Shown here piece after piece: positions 1-54,390 of a stretch of DNA of 64,000 bases (the first letter of the stretch is position 1; every line of letters starts with the position of its first letter). The notes beneath the pieces were generated by a model. It did not search any database. It was not told the DNA's origin and saw nothing but the letters and a program-made list of their open reading frames with translations. This DNA comes from Congeria kusceri (Eukaryota > Mollusca > Bivalvia > Myida > Dreissenidae). The stretch covers positions 44,515,618 to 44,579,617 of the forward strand of contig CM051027.1 in NCBI GenBank assembly GCA_027627225.1, given 5' to 3'. The position numbers and the translations under genes are program-made.

Positions 1-519
1 TGAGAAGCGAGTGTGCCAACCACTGCGCTAGCCGGACAGCCCATTGAACTGCCGGACAGCGATATTGAAAACTGATATTTATTATAAGTATACACTGGTT
101 GTAAAAATATCAAACATAAATTTCATGAAATGCATGCTCATTATTTATAAGAACATACGTGACTTTGAAACAAAAAATTCCACGCTCTATTTTCAAGAAT
201 GCACTGTACGGGAAGCGATTTATACCGACACTTACAAGTGGCTTACAGGATTTCGGTATCGCTGTTAACACGGTGGGGTTTAATTGTTGTCTGCTTCAAG
301 ACGCGCGTTTGATTGACGACAGTTGCCACACCGTACGCGCGCGGGTACATACTGGCATTTCTAATTCCGCTTCAGTCTGGGGCATCACGTGTTGATGCGG
401 TCTCGACAATGTGAAATGTTACCAATGTAAGAATGCCAGAGAAAATTCCCATCGGTGTGTTTGTGGAATGTGTCGGATTCAATAGAAACCCTATTACAAA
501 CCACCCGTGTTTACTGTGT
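1..519. other. Unassigned intergenic sequence
   Basis: Mixed-composition DNA with only short ORFs. I recognise no gene or repeat family apart from a direct GCCGGACAGC duplicated near 30-60. Confidence 0.4.
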
Positions 520-1350
520 GACTATTTAACCTGGAGACTTACTGACTATATACGAAGTGAGCGACTGTAAAACCTGATAAACTAACTGACTGACTTAATG
601 ATTGATTGTATAACCAGACATACTAACTGACTATACTGAAGAGAGTGACTGTATTACCTGACATGCTAACGGACTACTGAAGCGAGTGACTGTATAACCT
701 GACATGCTAACGGACTACTGCAGCGAGTGACTGTATAACCTGACATTCTAACTGACTACTGAAGAGAGTGACTGTATAACCTGACATTCTAACTGACTAC
801 TGAAGAGAGTGACTGAATAACCTGACACACTAACTGACTACTGAAGCGAGTAACTATATAACTGACATTCTAACTGACTACTGAAGCGAGTGACTATACA
901 ACCTGACATACTAACTGACTACTGAGGGAGTGACTGTATAACCTGACATACTAACTGACTACTGAAGAGAGTGGCTGAATAGCCTGACATACTAACTTAC
1001 TACTGAAGAGAGTGACTGAATAACCTGACATGCTAACTGACTACTGAAGAGAGTGACTGAATAACCTGACATGCTAACTGACTACTGAAGCGAGTGACTG
1101 AATAACCTGACATGCTAACTGACTACTGAAGAGAGTGACTGAATGACCTGACATGCTAACTGACTACTGAAGAGAGTGACTGAATAACCTGACATTCTAA
1201 CTGACTACTGAAGAGAGTGACTGTATAACATGACATACTAACTGACTACTGAAGAGAGTGACTGAATAACCTGACATGCTTACTGACGACTGAAGAGAGT
1301 GACTGTTTAACCTGACATGCTAATTGACTACTGAAACGAGGGATTGTAGA
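520..1350 (+). repeat. 41-bp minisatellite
   Basis: About 20 imperfect units containing ACTGACTACTGAAG, AGTGACTG and ACCTGACAT. Successive TGCTAACTGA motifs fall 41 bases apart. Units at both ends are diverged. Stops occur in every frame, so it is non-coding. Confidence 0.9.
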
Positions 1351-2047
1351 ACCGGACACAAATAAAATACGATACTGATTGTATTACCAGACAGAAAACC
1401 TAGCCAGCGTGCATTTAAAACGGACAGGATAATTGCCTGTACTGAAGCGAGTGACTTTATAATAACTGACAGACCAATTGCAGTGAAGCAGTTTCACTTT
1501 TAGTGAAATTATCGTTAAGGAAGGACTGCCTTATATGGCTATTCTTAAGGTGTCAGCCTTTGAATTATCACATAACCCTCATTACCACCAAGCTGATATC
1601 GACTTCCTCTCTTCAGTAAGCTGTCTATGTGCTACTATTGGAATTTGCTTATAGCGCACCGATAATTCCCAAGTTATGCTCATTGTGTTTACATGGTGAT
1701 CTGATCGTTCAAAATAATGGATAATGGAGGTCTGATTATTTTAGGAAACTGGCTGTTGATATCGCACGCTATCTTTTAGTGGCTTTAGACTATAAATACT
1801 TTCTTGCTTCACGATAAAATCAATACTTGGGTTTGAATTTGGATACAACTACTCTGTTAGCATGGTGATAAAATGTGATAATTTGAAGAGTTTTGTTCAA
1901 TAACGTGGCTACTTGAGAAATGTGACAGATATCCCCAGACCTTTCACAGGCCGATCCTAATATGGAGCCGGCTATCAGGGTACGAGGAGGGGAGCGACAA
2001 CACTCGCATGACCACTGGTTATTGTGCAACTCATTTGTGTGTGGAAT
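1351..2047 (+). other. Upstream region of the LGR gene
   Basis: Non-repetitive sequence between the 41-bp array and exon 1, expected to hold the promoter and 5' leader. I see a TATA-like box but no other site I can defend. Confidence 0.4.
1791..1798 (+). promoter_or_regulatory. Candidate TATA box of the LGR gene
   Basis: TATAAATA lies about 280 bases before the first ATG. It is the only good TATA-like match I noticed in the unique sequence between the 41-bp array and exon 1. The transcription start was not observed, and an upstream non-coding exon is equally possible. Confidence 0.3.
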
Positions 2048-2076
2048 ATGGACTACATAATTGACGGGATATATTA

Positions 2077-2077
<1 letters not shown>
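2048..2077 (+). promoter_or_regulatory. Nine-codon upstream ORF overlapping the LGR start codon
   Basis: ATG at 2048 opens nine codons and ends in TAA at 2075-2077. The final A of this TAA is the first base of the receptor ATG (TAATG). This is a classic arrangement for termination-reinitiation if the region is transcribed as 5' leader. A shorter-range uORF begins at ATG 1861. Presence in mRNA is inferred. Confidence 0.35.
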
Positions 2078-44987
<42,910 letters not shown>

Positions 44988-45554
44988 CTACGACCGGTGC
45001 CTACACAGCATTGATGTGGGATCTACAAAACATTAACATGCTTGAACATATGATTTCCGGCCACAGCACAGCCACTTATGTTGTTATTACATGTATGCCT
45101 TATTTAGGTCTTATGTAATATGTGTATATGGCAATGTACAATCCAGTATTGTTAGAAATTTATTTTAGGAGCATTTATAGTAAATATAATTATGTCAGCT
45201 ATGTCATTCATTTATGGACAACTGCCATGCTATAACATTTGCCATTACAAAATAGTTTGAACATGAGTTAAAGCAATTTAACTGGTTTCATATAAGTTAT
45301 ACAAGTGCCGGTCCATTACGCCATGGAAAATGGGACATGAATGTTTCAGCTAATAGGTCTGTAATATAGATACTTTATGTGTGGCTTTGTCAATGGCCTG
45401 TGAAAACTGACATGGTGTACACGTATTGTAACGCAATTTTCTGTTATTGCGCTCATACCAATTTTATTTTATCATAAAAATTATTGTCAGAACTGACAAC
45501 GATTTGCTCACTTAATTTTATGCGAATAAACTAATATTATGTGTTGATCTACTG
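44988..45554 (+). other. LGR4/5/6-like: LGR 3' untranslated region
   Basis: AT-rich unique sequence from the stop codon to the first units of the downstream satellite. It contains a canonical AATAAA at 45525-45530 and no competing ORF of note. The extent of the UTR is inferred. Confidence 0.55.
45525..45530 (+). terminator. AATAAA polyadenylation signal
   Basis: Canonical hexamer about 540 bases after the LGR stop codon and just before the tandem array begins. It is the best candidate for the transcript 3' end. Confidence 0.5.
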
Positions 45555-47040
45555 TGTCTAAAACAATCCCAGTATATAAAAACTACCTACGTAACTATAC
45601 GAGAACATCATTTTATACATAGGTACCTACACGACAACTTCACTTCATAACAACTACATACGTAACTATACGACTACCTGACTTTATAACTACATACATA
45701 AGTATACGACAACCTCACTAACTATACAACTACCTCCATTTATACATTCGTAACTCTACGACTACCGACATTTATACATTCGTAACTATAAGACAACATC
45801 CTTTCAAACATACGTAACAATACGACAACCTCCCTGTATACATACGTATCAATACGACAACCTCTCTTTATGCATACGTAACTATATTACAACCTCACAT
45901 TTTGAATACGCAACTATACACGACACCCTTACTTTATACATGCGTAACTATACGACAACCTCACTTTATAACTATACGACAACCTGATTTGATAACTACA
46001 TACATAATTATACGACTACCTCACTTTATACATACTTAACTATACGACTACCTCCGTGTATACATGTAAATTCGTAACTCTACGACTAACTCCATTTATA
46101 CATTCGTAACTATACCACAACATGCCTTCAAACATACGTAACAATACGACAACCTTCCTTTATACATATGTAACTATACGACAACCTCACATTATACATA
46201 TGCAACTATACACGACACCCTCCCTTTATGCCTGCGTAACAACACGACAACCTCACTTTATAACAACTACATATGCATCTATACGACAACATCCCTTGTT
46301 ACATATGTAACTATACGACAACCTCCCTTTATACATATGTAACTATACGACAGAATCCCTTTTTACAGACATAACTATTGACAGCCTCGCTTTATACATA
46401 CGTAACTATACGAATACCTCTATTTATACATTCATGTATGTAACTATACGACAACCTCACTTTATACATACGTAACTTTACGACAACCTCACGTTATACA
46501 AAGGTAACTATACGACAACCTCACGTTATACATACGTAACTATACGACAACCTCACTTTATAACAATTACATACGTAACTAAACGACAACCTCCCAATAT
46601 ACATACGTAAATATACGACAATCTCACTTTACACACACATAACTATACGACCACCTTACTTTATACATATGTAACTATACGACAACCTCCCCTTATAAAT
46701 ACGTAACTTTACGACAATCTCAATTTACACACACATAACTACACGACCACCCTACTTTATACATACGTAACTATACGACAACCTCCCTTTATAAATACGT
46801 AACTATACGACAATCTCACTTTACACACACATAACTATACGACAATCTTACTTTATACATACGTAACTATACGACAAGCTCACCTTAAAACTACAAGCAT
46901 AGTTATAAAACAACATCTATTTATAACAACTGCATACGTAACTATAAGATAATCACACTTTATAACAACTACATACGTAAATATAAAACAACCTCTCTAT
47001 GTAATAACTGCATACGTAACTTTAATTTAAAACGCTCTTG
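45555..47040 (+). repeat. 32-bp satellite downstream of the LGR gene
   Basis: Imperfect units with ACATACGTAACTATACGACA and ACCTCACTTTAT, period about 30-33 bases with many indels. Related by its ACATACGTAACTA core to the array beginning at 47200. Confidence 0.92.
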
Positions 47041-47199
47041 GCAAGCCTCGCGCTCATCTGTTTCTAAGCCTCGCATGATAAACTTCATCTTTATCCAACA
47101 CTCGCCTAATATTCTCTACATTCAGGTTTCGATTTACTGACTCGTAGCCTGCAAAAAAAGAAGTAGTTTTCCGCGATACCTGTTTTGGAAATTACCCTC
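47041..47199. other. Spacer between two related arrays
   Basis: Short non-repetitive stretch, possibly an insertion, between the 32-bp and 38-bp satellites. Confidence 0.35.
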
Positions 47200-47607
47200 A
47201 ATAAGCAACTATCAAACAAACCCCACCTCATAACCACTGCATACGTAACTATCAGACAACAGCGCTTTAAAACAACTACATACGTAACAACTTTGTTTTA
47301 TAATAATTTAACTACATACGTAACTATAAACAACAAAATATAATTATGTACAAATCAATCAATACCACATTATAACAACTGCATACGTAATTATCAAACA
47401 AATTCTAGTTTACAATAATTGCACACGTTCCGATCAACTAAAACCAATTTATAACAAATCTTACGTTACTACCAAACAAAAGCAATTTATAACAACTGCA
47501 TATGTAGTTTTCAAACAACCCACTAGATAACAATTACATACGTATCTTTCAAATGAACCCATTAGATAACAACTACATATGCATCTTTCAAACAAACCCA
47601 CTAGATA
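47200..47607 (+). repeat. 38-bp satellite, left part
   Basis: Units with ACAACTACATACGTATC, TTTCAAACAAACCCACTAGA. The array is interrupted at CCCACTAGATA by the insertion starting near 47608 and resumes at about 49136. Confidence 0.9.
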
Positions 47608-49135
47608 GAGGATATTTGTTTGTTTTCGGTGTGATAACGCGTGATATCGTCACCGGATAGGGAGACAATATACATATTTTCACTCGCGCAAGCGCTTGTG
47701 AAAATATTAATTTGCTCCCTTTCCGGTGACGATATCACGCGCTATCACACCGAAAACAAACACATTTTCTTTTTATTTAAATGCTATTTGAATATTCTTT
47801 ACGTTCGATTTTTATTTAGGGGATTTTCAACACGATATTTACAATATTACGTCCGCACTATTTTCTCTATAATGCGTAATAATCGGGATTAGTATTAAAC
47901 ATTCCAGCGCCATCTTGGATTACGATCAAATGTGCCATGGATTAGATCTAGTTAAGCAACTTAAATCGCAAACAATTTTTGCCTCAAGGCATTATCATGG
48001 CAGCGTGTTTACAGTACGACAGTCTACTATGCTACACAGTATGTTCATAGACAACGCAGAATCCGTGTTTCTAAATTTATTTAAGTTTAAATACAATTGG
48101 ATACAATTGGAAACACGTAGTCGTTGAATAATGGTCAGCTTTTAATTCAAGAATTAACACACACTGCTATTTTGAAATATATTTATGATAAAAGTACATA
48201 TTGAAAGTGAAAGTGCGTTCAGTTCTCCGAAATTCTGTTTTCTAAAAATAGCGTGTTCATAGGTGTTAACACAGTCACGACATTCAAACGCACACGTGTT
48301 TTCGCAAGCAATTTAAGCTGATTAAACTCGTAGATGCGCGTTAAAATGTAAAACAACAAAAGATGTACTGTTAGGATTGTTCTGAAATTGAATTCTTATA
48401 CGTATAAAGTGTTTTCTATATTAATTATTCGGACTTAACAACACAATTGGATTTAAAGCCGGCCAAGAATTTGAAGAAAACAAGATTGCGGAGAAGTAAA
48501 CGCTGAACAAGAACTTACAAGAACACACATTGGATACTTAAATACTTAAGAGTGGTCACTGGATAGAAAAACTTAACACACACACAACAATATAATTATG
48601 TGCTTAATGAACAAAAGTTATTACTTAAGGGTACACTGGATTCTTGTTATATTTTGGAATTGGAGAACGGGCAATACAACCATTATGTAAACAAAGGGAG
48701 ACTACTGTTCATAGCAACAGTGAACCACAAGTGCAAGTGTAATATGCAGGGATGAATAAAGTGCAAAGGGTAAAATAAATACTTTGGATGCTAAAATTAA
48801 ATTTGACGAGCTCCAATGCTTTGTGGGTAAAACTTGTACCCGCAAGGCATTGTCTGTTCAAGTCTTTATGGGCTTGGCTCAATACGACTGAGGAAAATCC
48901 AAGAGAAAATAAGAGGAAAGACACTTCAATATATCAGAGAGGTATTCTTAACATTTGGTGTTATTAATCTTCACTACTTTTCTTTTTTTGGTAATTCTGT
49001 ATGATAACTGGCGACAACACCTACAATTAAACATTGTTCCAATCAAATAAAATTAAAAAAAAGTAGTCCATCACTGTCAGTGATATAGGGATATATCTCA
49101 CTGATATTTTTTCTATATTTCACTACTTAGCATTA
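47608..49135. mobile_element. 1.5-kb insertion with a long terminal palindrome
   Basis: A 144-base near-perfect palindrome opens it (arms 47618-47664 and 47715-47761, two mismatches in 47). A weaker hairpin with AAGTAGT and ACTACTT ends sits at about 49067-49127. The interior is AT-rich with ORFs under 85 codons. The flanking satellite is continuous across it. Family unknown to me. Confidence 0.65.
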
Positions 49136-50085
49136 AATAAATAACAATTACATATGTATCTATCAAACAACCCGCTATACATAACAACTACAAAGATAAC
49201 TATCAAACAAACCCACTAGATAACAACGACATATGCATCTTTCAAACAAACCCACTAGATAAGATATACTGTTTAATATACATATATATCTATCAAATAA
49301 GCCCACTATATAACAATTACATACGTATCTATCAAACAATTAAACCCACTTAATAACAACAACATTATGTATCTTTCAAACAAATCCGCTAGATAACAAC
49401 TACATGTACATATGTATCTATCAAACAAACCAACTAGATAACAACTACATATATATATCTTTCAAACAAACCCGCTAGATAACAACTACATATGTATCTT
49501 TCAAAAAGACCCACTATAGACAACAACTACATATGTATCTTTCAAACAGACCCCCTATATATAACAATTACATACGTATCTTTCAAACAAACCCACTAGA
49601 AACAATTACATACGTTCTTTCAAACAAACCCACAAGACAACAACTACATACGTATCTTTCAAACAAACCCCACTAGATAACAAATACATACGTATCTATC
49701 AAACAACCCGCTATACATAACAACTACATAGATATCTATCAAACAAACCCACTAGATAACAACTAAATATGTATCTTTCAAACAAACCCACTAGATAAGA
49801 TATACATATGTATCTATCAAATAAGCCCACTATATAACAATTACATACGTATCTATCAAACAATTAAACCCACTAAACAACAACTACATTATGTATCTTT
49901 CAATCAAATCCGCCAGATTACAACAACATATGTATCTATCAAACAAACCAACTAGATAACAACTGCATATGTACCTTTCAAACAGACCCACTATAGACAA
50001 CAACTACATATGTATTTTTCAAACAGACCCCACTATATATAACAAGTACATACGTATCTTTCAAACAAACCCACTACATAATCAA
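49136..50085 (+). repeat. 38-bp satellite, right part, with 536-bp duplication
   Basis: Same units as at 47200. The variant CCCGCTATACATAACAACTA at 49171 recurs at 49707 with the following variant order preserved (536 bases). Confidence 0.9.
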
Positions 50086-50970
50086 AACGCTGACAGCGTA
50101 GAAAGACTGTTGGCGACAAAAGAAACTAAAAGCATGTTCTACAAGAACAATCTGTCCTGCGACGATCAGCGAGAGGAAATCGGGTTAATCGGCGGTCTTA
50201 GTGACATGTACCAAGACGTTGTGAGGTGACTGTATAAATTGGCGTTATTTACCTTTCTCTTATAATAGTGTATATACGTATGGAACATTAAAAAGTCATT
50301 TTTACAAGTACCTGTGGATAGGGGCGGGTAATACAGAATATTTGCAGCATATGTTTGGTCAGTTTCCAATCTATCCTGTTTCATTATCTGTTGAAAACCA
50401 GGCAGATGATCGTGTTCAAAGTCCATCTGAAAAACAAACATAACGAAAAATAATATTTTAGTATTAAGCTTTTATGTCAGTAATGTTTTCTTTTCATAAT
50501 GTATTATGTCATATTCAAACTAAAATCATTATAATAATTAAATCATAATTAACGAAATTTTAACATTGAAACATGTAAGGTGTGTATAAACATCTGAAAA
50601 CTAAAATACTATTTATAAAAATTTAATATACCGACATTTCAGAGGATGGAGTTATCCGAAACACTATTCACTTACTTTAGTGTCAGTTAACTCAATATAC
50701 ACTGTTGGAAGCACAAAACAAAAGAGTGTATTAAAGTCTATTGACCTATATCCACTCAAACTCTTTGTGGTTGTCAAATGAACTCCTGATTTATAAACTT
50801 TTATTCATAAACTTATATCTCCGCGAAAGGTTGTTGTTGTCCGCCGATTTGTCGTTTATGTCTGACCCAGTAACGTAGTGACAGGTGCAGGTAATCCAGA
50901 ATAGTGGTTGCAGTGGTAACTGAGAAGAGTACCAATGGGGAAGTAACCACTGCGAGGAGTTTGAGCCGGA
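50086..50970. other. Intergenic sequence without recognised features
   Basis: AT-rich; ORFs under 92 codons with no recognisable domain. Confidence 0.3.
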
Positions 50971-51380
50971 GTCTTTAGTACCGCAAATCGAAAGAAAGTA
51001 TCACTTTTGACATGGCCATTGCACAGTGACCTCCCCTGCTTCTATGTTTTCAATATCGTGGAACAGGGGAGATCACTGATATCACGCCAATAAGAACTGC
51101 AAAACCATTCCTTGTATCAGTGGATTTGTACACTAAACACTATCAATAAATAATTCAGATATATTGCTATAGACAGAAAACAGTAAATAGATCCGATTTA
51201 ATCCATTGCAAACAATCAACATATCATTTAATTCCACATTTACAAGTGCATAACCTATAATGCCAATTCAGTATGTTTCCTTGTGTGTTACGAACTATAA
51301 TTTATAACTTTTCGTGATCTTTAACTTCATTTTGCAAGCCGCAGTCGTTCAGCGTTAAACGCTTTGATTAGACTGCGGCA
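50971..51380 (+). mobile_element. Interspersed repeat, intact copy
   Basis: From TTTAGTACCGCAAATCG to GCGTTAAACGCTTTGATTAG. A second copy of the same sequence is at 51917-52051 plus 52761-53010. It includes a hairpin formed by GTGACCTCCCCTG and CAGGGGAGATCAC. Confidence 0.75.
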
Positions 51381-51509
51381 ATATCGGGAGTCTTTAGGTG
51401 ATATACCAGTAAATCATTGTGTATCCCTCCGTGGTCCATTCGAAAGTAGTGCCTGTTACTAAAGAGTTCCTCTTCTCTTCTGACATAAAAGCCATTTAGG
51501 AATCTCAGA

Positions 51510-51900
51510 CATGCCTTTTTTTGGTTATTTCCAATATCCTATGCGTGTCTGCAACATTTTGGTGCATTTCATTGGTGGTTAACTTGAAAGGTGAATTTTT
51601 TTTTTTTTTTGGGGGGGGGGGGTGTGTTTACTGTGGTATGGGGCTTTTGTCAAAATATGACTGCCAAAACCTTGTTTTCTACCGGTGCCTGCATTCAAGT
51701 CAGATGCATTTTCTTAGAAGTAACATTCCAAAATTTTCAATAAAAAAGATATGTCAGATATATCTTTTTTATTGAAAATTTTGGAAGAGGACAGAATGAT
51801 CTTTAAATTGATACCAGGCTTGCACAATCTGAAATATAGGAAATGCTAGAAAAATGCTTGGAAAGTTTGCCGTTTTATAATGGGACCCTATGGGAATTGG
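51510..51900 (+). repeat. Left arm of a diverged inverted repeat
   Basis: Its reverse complement recurs at 52351-52670 (landmarks TACTGTGGTATGGGGCTTTT, TCAAAATATGACTGCC, TTCTTAGAAGTAACAT, TTTTATAATGGGACCC), about 80-90% alike in the central part. Both arms contain the same short ORF in mirror image. Confidence 0.8.
51728..51784. repeat. Perfect 25-bp-arm hairpin
   Basis: Arms 51728-51752 and 51760-51784 are exact reverse complements (CCAAAATTTTCAATAAAAAA...), with a 7-base loop. Absent from the opposite arm of the surrounding inverted repeat. Confidence 0.95.
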
Positions 51901-51916
51901 AATTACTGGTATCTAA

Positions 51917-53010
51917 CCTTTAGTACCGCGAATCGAAAGCAAGTCTCGTTTTGACATGGCAATTACACAGTGACCTCCCCTGCTTCTCTGCTTTCAATAT
52001 CGTGAAACAGGGGAGATCATTGATAGCACGCTAATCCTAACTGCCAAAGAACATTCTATACAATGAGGAAGACGTCACACGCCAAACCTCTGTACTTAAC
52101 CGCATTATTTCGCCCCAAACGGCGAAATGTGCTTACGCATGAAGTAATCCCGAGTATGAAAGTTGTTTCATGTAATTACTTAATTGATACCATTAATCAG
52201 TCTAATATTCAGTTAATACTGATACTAGAATATATTTCTATTAATTAACATAACAGTAGTTCGTGTTTAACGCTGCTTAGCGTGTTAATTATAAAAAGCT
52301 ACTTTCACTTTCGTTTTGAGTGAAAATTCAAGGTTAGATGCTAGTAAATCAAATTCCCATCGGGTCCCATTATAAAACGCCGAACTTTCAGATCTCAGAT
52401 TGTGCAAGCTTGGTGTCTGTTAAAAGATTAATCTTTCCTCTTCCGAAAATTGCAATAAAAAGATATTGCATGTTACTTCTAAGAAAATGCGTCTCACCTG
52501 AATGCAGACACCGATAGAAACTAGGGTTTCGGCAGTCATATTTTGACAAAAGCCCCATGCCACAGTAAACACACCCCAAAAGCTCATCTTTCACTTTAGC
52601 CTCCAAAGAAATGCATAAAAATGTTCCAAACAGACAGAGGATATTAGAGATAGCCACAAAATGCTTGTCTGACTTGTCTGACTTTGCGAGCTATGCTGGA
52701 AAGTAGCGCATACCCATAATGCTTAGAGCGTGAGTACACAGGTCTGTCAGTTACACAACGGCCAAAGAATTCCTTGCTATCAGGGGATTGGTCCACTAAA
52801 TACTATCAATAAATTAATTCATAGATTGTTATGGATAGAGGTCAAGAAATACCGTAGATCCGATTTAATCCATTGCGAACATATCCTTTGATTCCAAAGT
52901 TGCAAGTACATGACCTATAATGCCAAATCGGTATGTTTCAGTGTGTCTTTACTAACTATAATTTATAACTTTGCAAGCCGCAGTCTTTCAGCGTTCAACG
53001 TCTTGATTTC
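51917..53010 (+). mobile_element. Interspersed repeat, second copy, split by a 709-bp insertion
   Basis: Halves 51917-52051 and 52761-53010 align to the intact copy at 50971. The break is flanked by GCCAAAGAA at 52043-52051 and 52761-52769. Confidence 0.75.
52052..52760. mobile_element. 709-bp insertion with 9-bp target-site duplication
   Basis: Bounded by direct GCCAAAGAA copies. No clear terminal inverted repeats. Contains the right arm (52351-52670) of the inverted repeat whose other arm lies outside at 51510-51900. No transposase. A 9-base duplication is in the range of Mutator-like elements but does not prove that class. Confidence 0.65.
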
Positions 53011-53540
53011 AGAGCGTGGTCACAAACTCAAGCGGGCCCCGGACATATTTCGCCAACTGATAAGGGGAACAAGCAGTTTGGGCACCGGGCGGCGACTGGC
53101 CGATGACCGGACGGCGCCCGTGCGATGAATATGTGAATCGGACGGTCGCCGCGCAGGATTGTAGATAATTGCAACTAAAATTTATTAAAAGATTTATCGA
53201 GTCAATGCAAGTCGGCCGGCCGCCGCCCAACAAAAAGGGGGCCGCCCAGTGCCTGTACAGGCATGGCCCGAAATCCTGACGATTACTGTGAAGTGGTCGG
53301 TGCCATTCAGAGCGAAAAATCGTACGGCCGCCGTCCGATCCAAGCAAACACCGTCCGGCGATCGTGTTTTTGACTTTCCCGAAAATATCGCCAGAACGCC
53401 GTTAACTTTTAATTAATCCTTAATATCGACGGGGGAAAAATCCGACGAGGACAATTTTTGACTGCCATCGCCCGAGTGCAACTGCTGCCTGGCGGGCACC
53501 GTCCGATTTTGTGTAAAACAGACGCCATCCGGTGGCAGTT
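53011..53540. other. GC-rich patch of unknown origin
   Basis: Rich in CGGACGG, GGCCGGCCGCCGCCC and CCGTCCG motifs inside AT-rich DNA. No ORF over about 112 codons and no recognised domain. It may be part of an interspersed element. Confidence 0.35.
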
Positions 53541-54390
53541 CTTTATTTGTGACTGAGGCATAAGGCAAGAGACGTGTGACCTATGTTAGTTCGCGCAAGG
53601 TTTTCGGGGTAATTAAAACTACTTTGTTCGTTTATGCAAACACTTAATATAATTAATGTATTTTAATTTATTCATGTTATTTAATTAATAAATTACAATA
53701 TGGTCATATATATATATATATAATTTCATCAACTTTGCAACAAATCATATTTATTTTCCAAAGTTTGGGCGCCGATAAGTTCGCACAGATTTAGTTATAA
53801 TATAGGGCAACAACTCTATATACAAATATGAAATGGGCGGCATGGATTACCTCGCCTAATACAACGTAAATAGCAGAATTAATGTCGCCTAGTTTCAGGA
53901 TCCTACTAACATTGAAACCATAAACGTAAGTATGGGCGTGGGGGGGGGGGGGGGGGGGGGTGGCTGGGGCAATTATGGGCGAGCATTAACCTGTAACCTA
54001 CTTTTGTCGATTTGCTAATTTAGAAGTCCATGCTAGTTTTGTTGAAAGTACTTTACGCGTAATCGAATATTTGCTTTAACGCCTATAATTCTGCGGTTGT
54101 ATTGTGTCGCTTTAAGGCATTCTGCAGTTTCTGAGTTAAAGGGACACCCTACTGCGTATAAGTACGTGTGCACGTGGTAGGTACTAGGTAGCAGAGTCGT
54201 GGCTGTCAGGTTGTAACCTCCGCGCAGAGATTTGACTGGTTCCGAGCATTGCTCTAATCAAATCTGGTTACCGTTAACCTATAGGGGAAATAACCGCTGC
54301 GAGGAATTTGGTCAGGTTGTAGTGTCTTAGTGTCACATGGGAATGAAACGCGTATACATACACATTTATATGGTATTATCATTATTTAAT
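53541..54390. other. Intergenic sequence with a poly(G) run
   Basis: AT-rich DNA with (TA)n at about 53708-53722 and about 21 G residues near 53940-53960. 54190-54330 loosely resembles 50890-50980. No gene. Confidence 0.35.

Noticed and set aside
51521..52657. Mirror-image ORFs sharing CVYCGMGLLSKYDC
   Set aside because: Comparing the two arms codon by codon, replacement differences (at least six in the matched stretch) outnumber silent ones (about three), so there is no sign of protein-level selection; similarity comes from the DNA inverted repeat.
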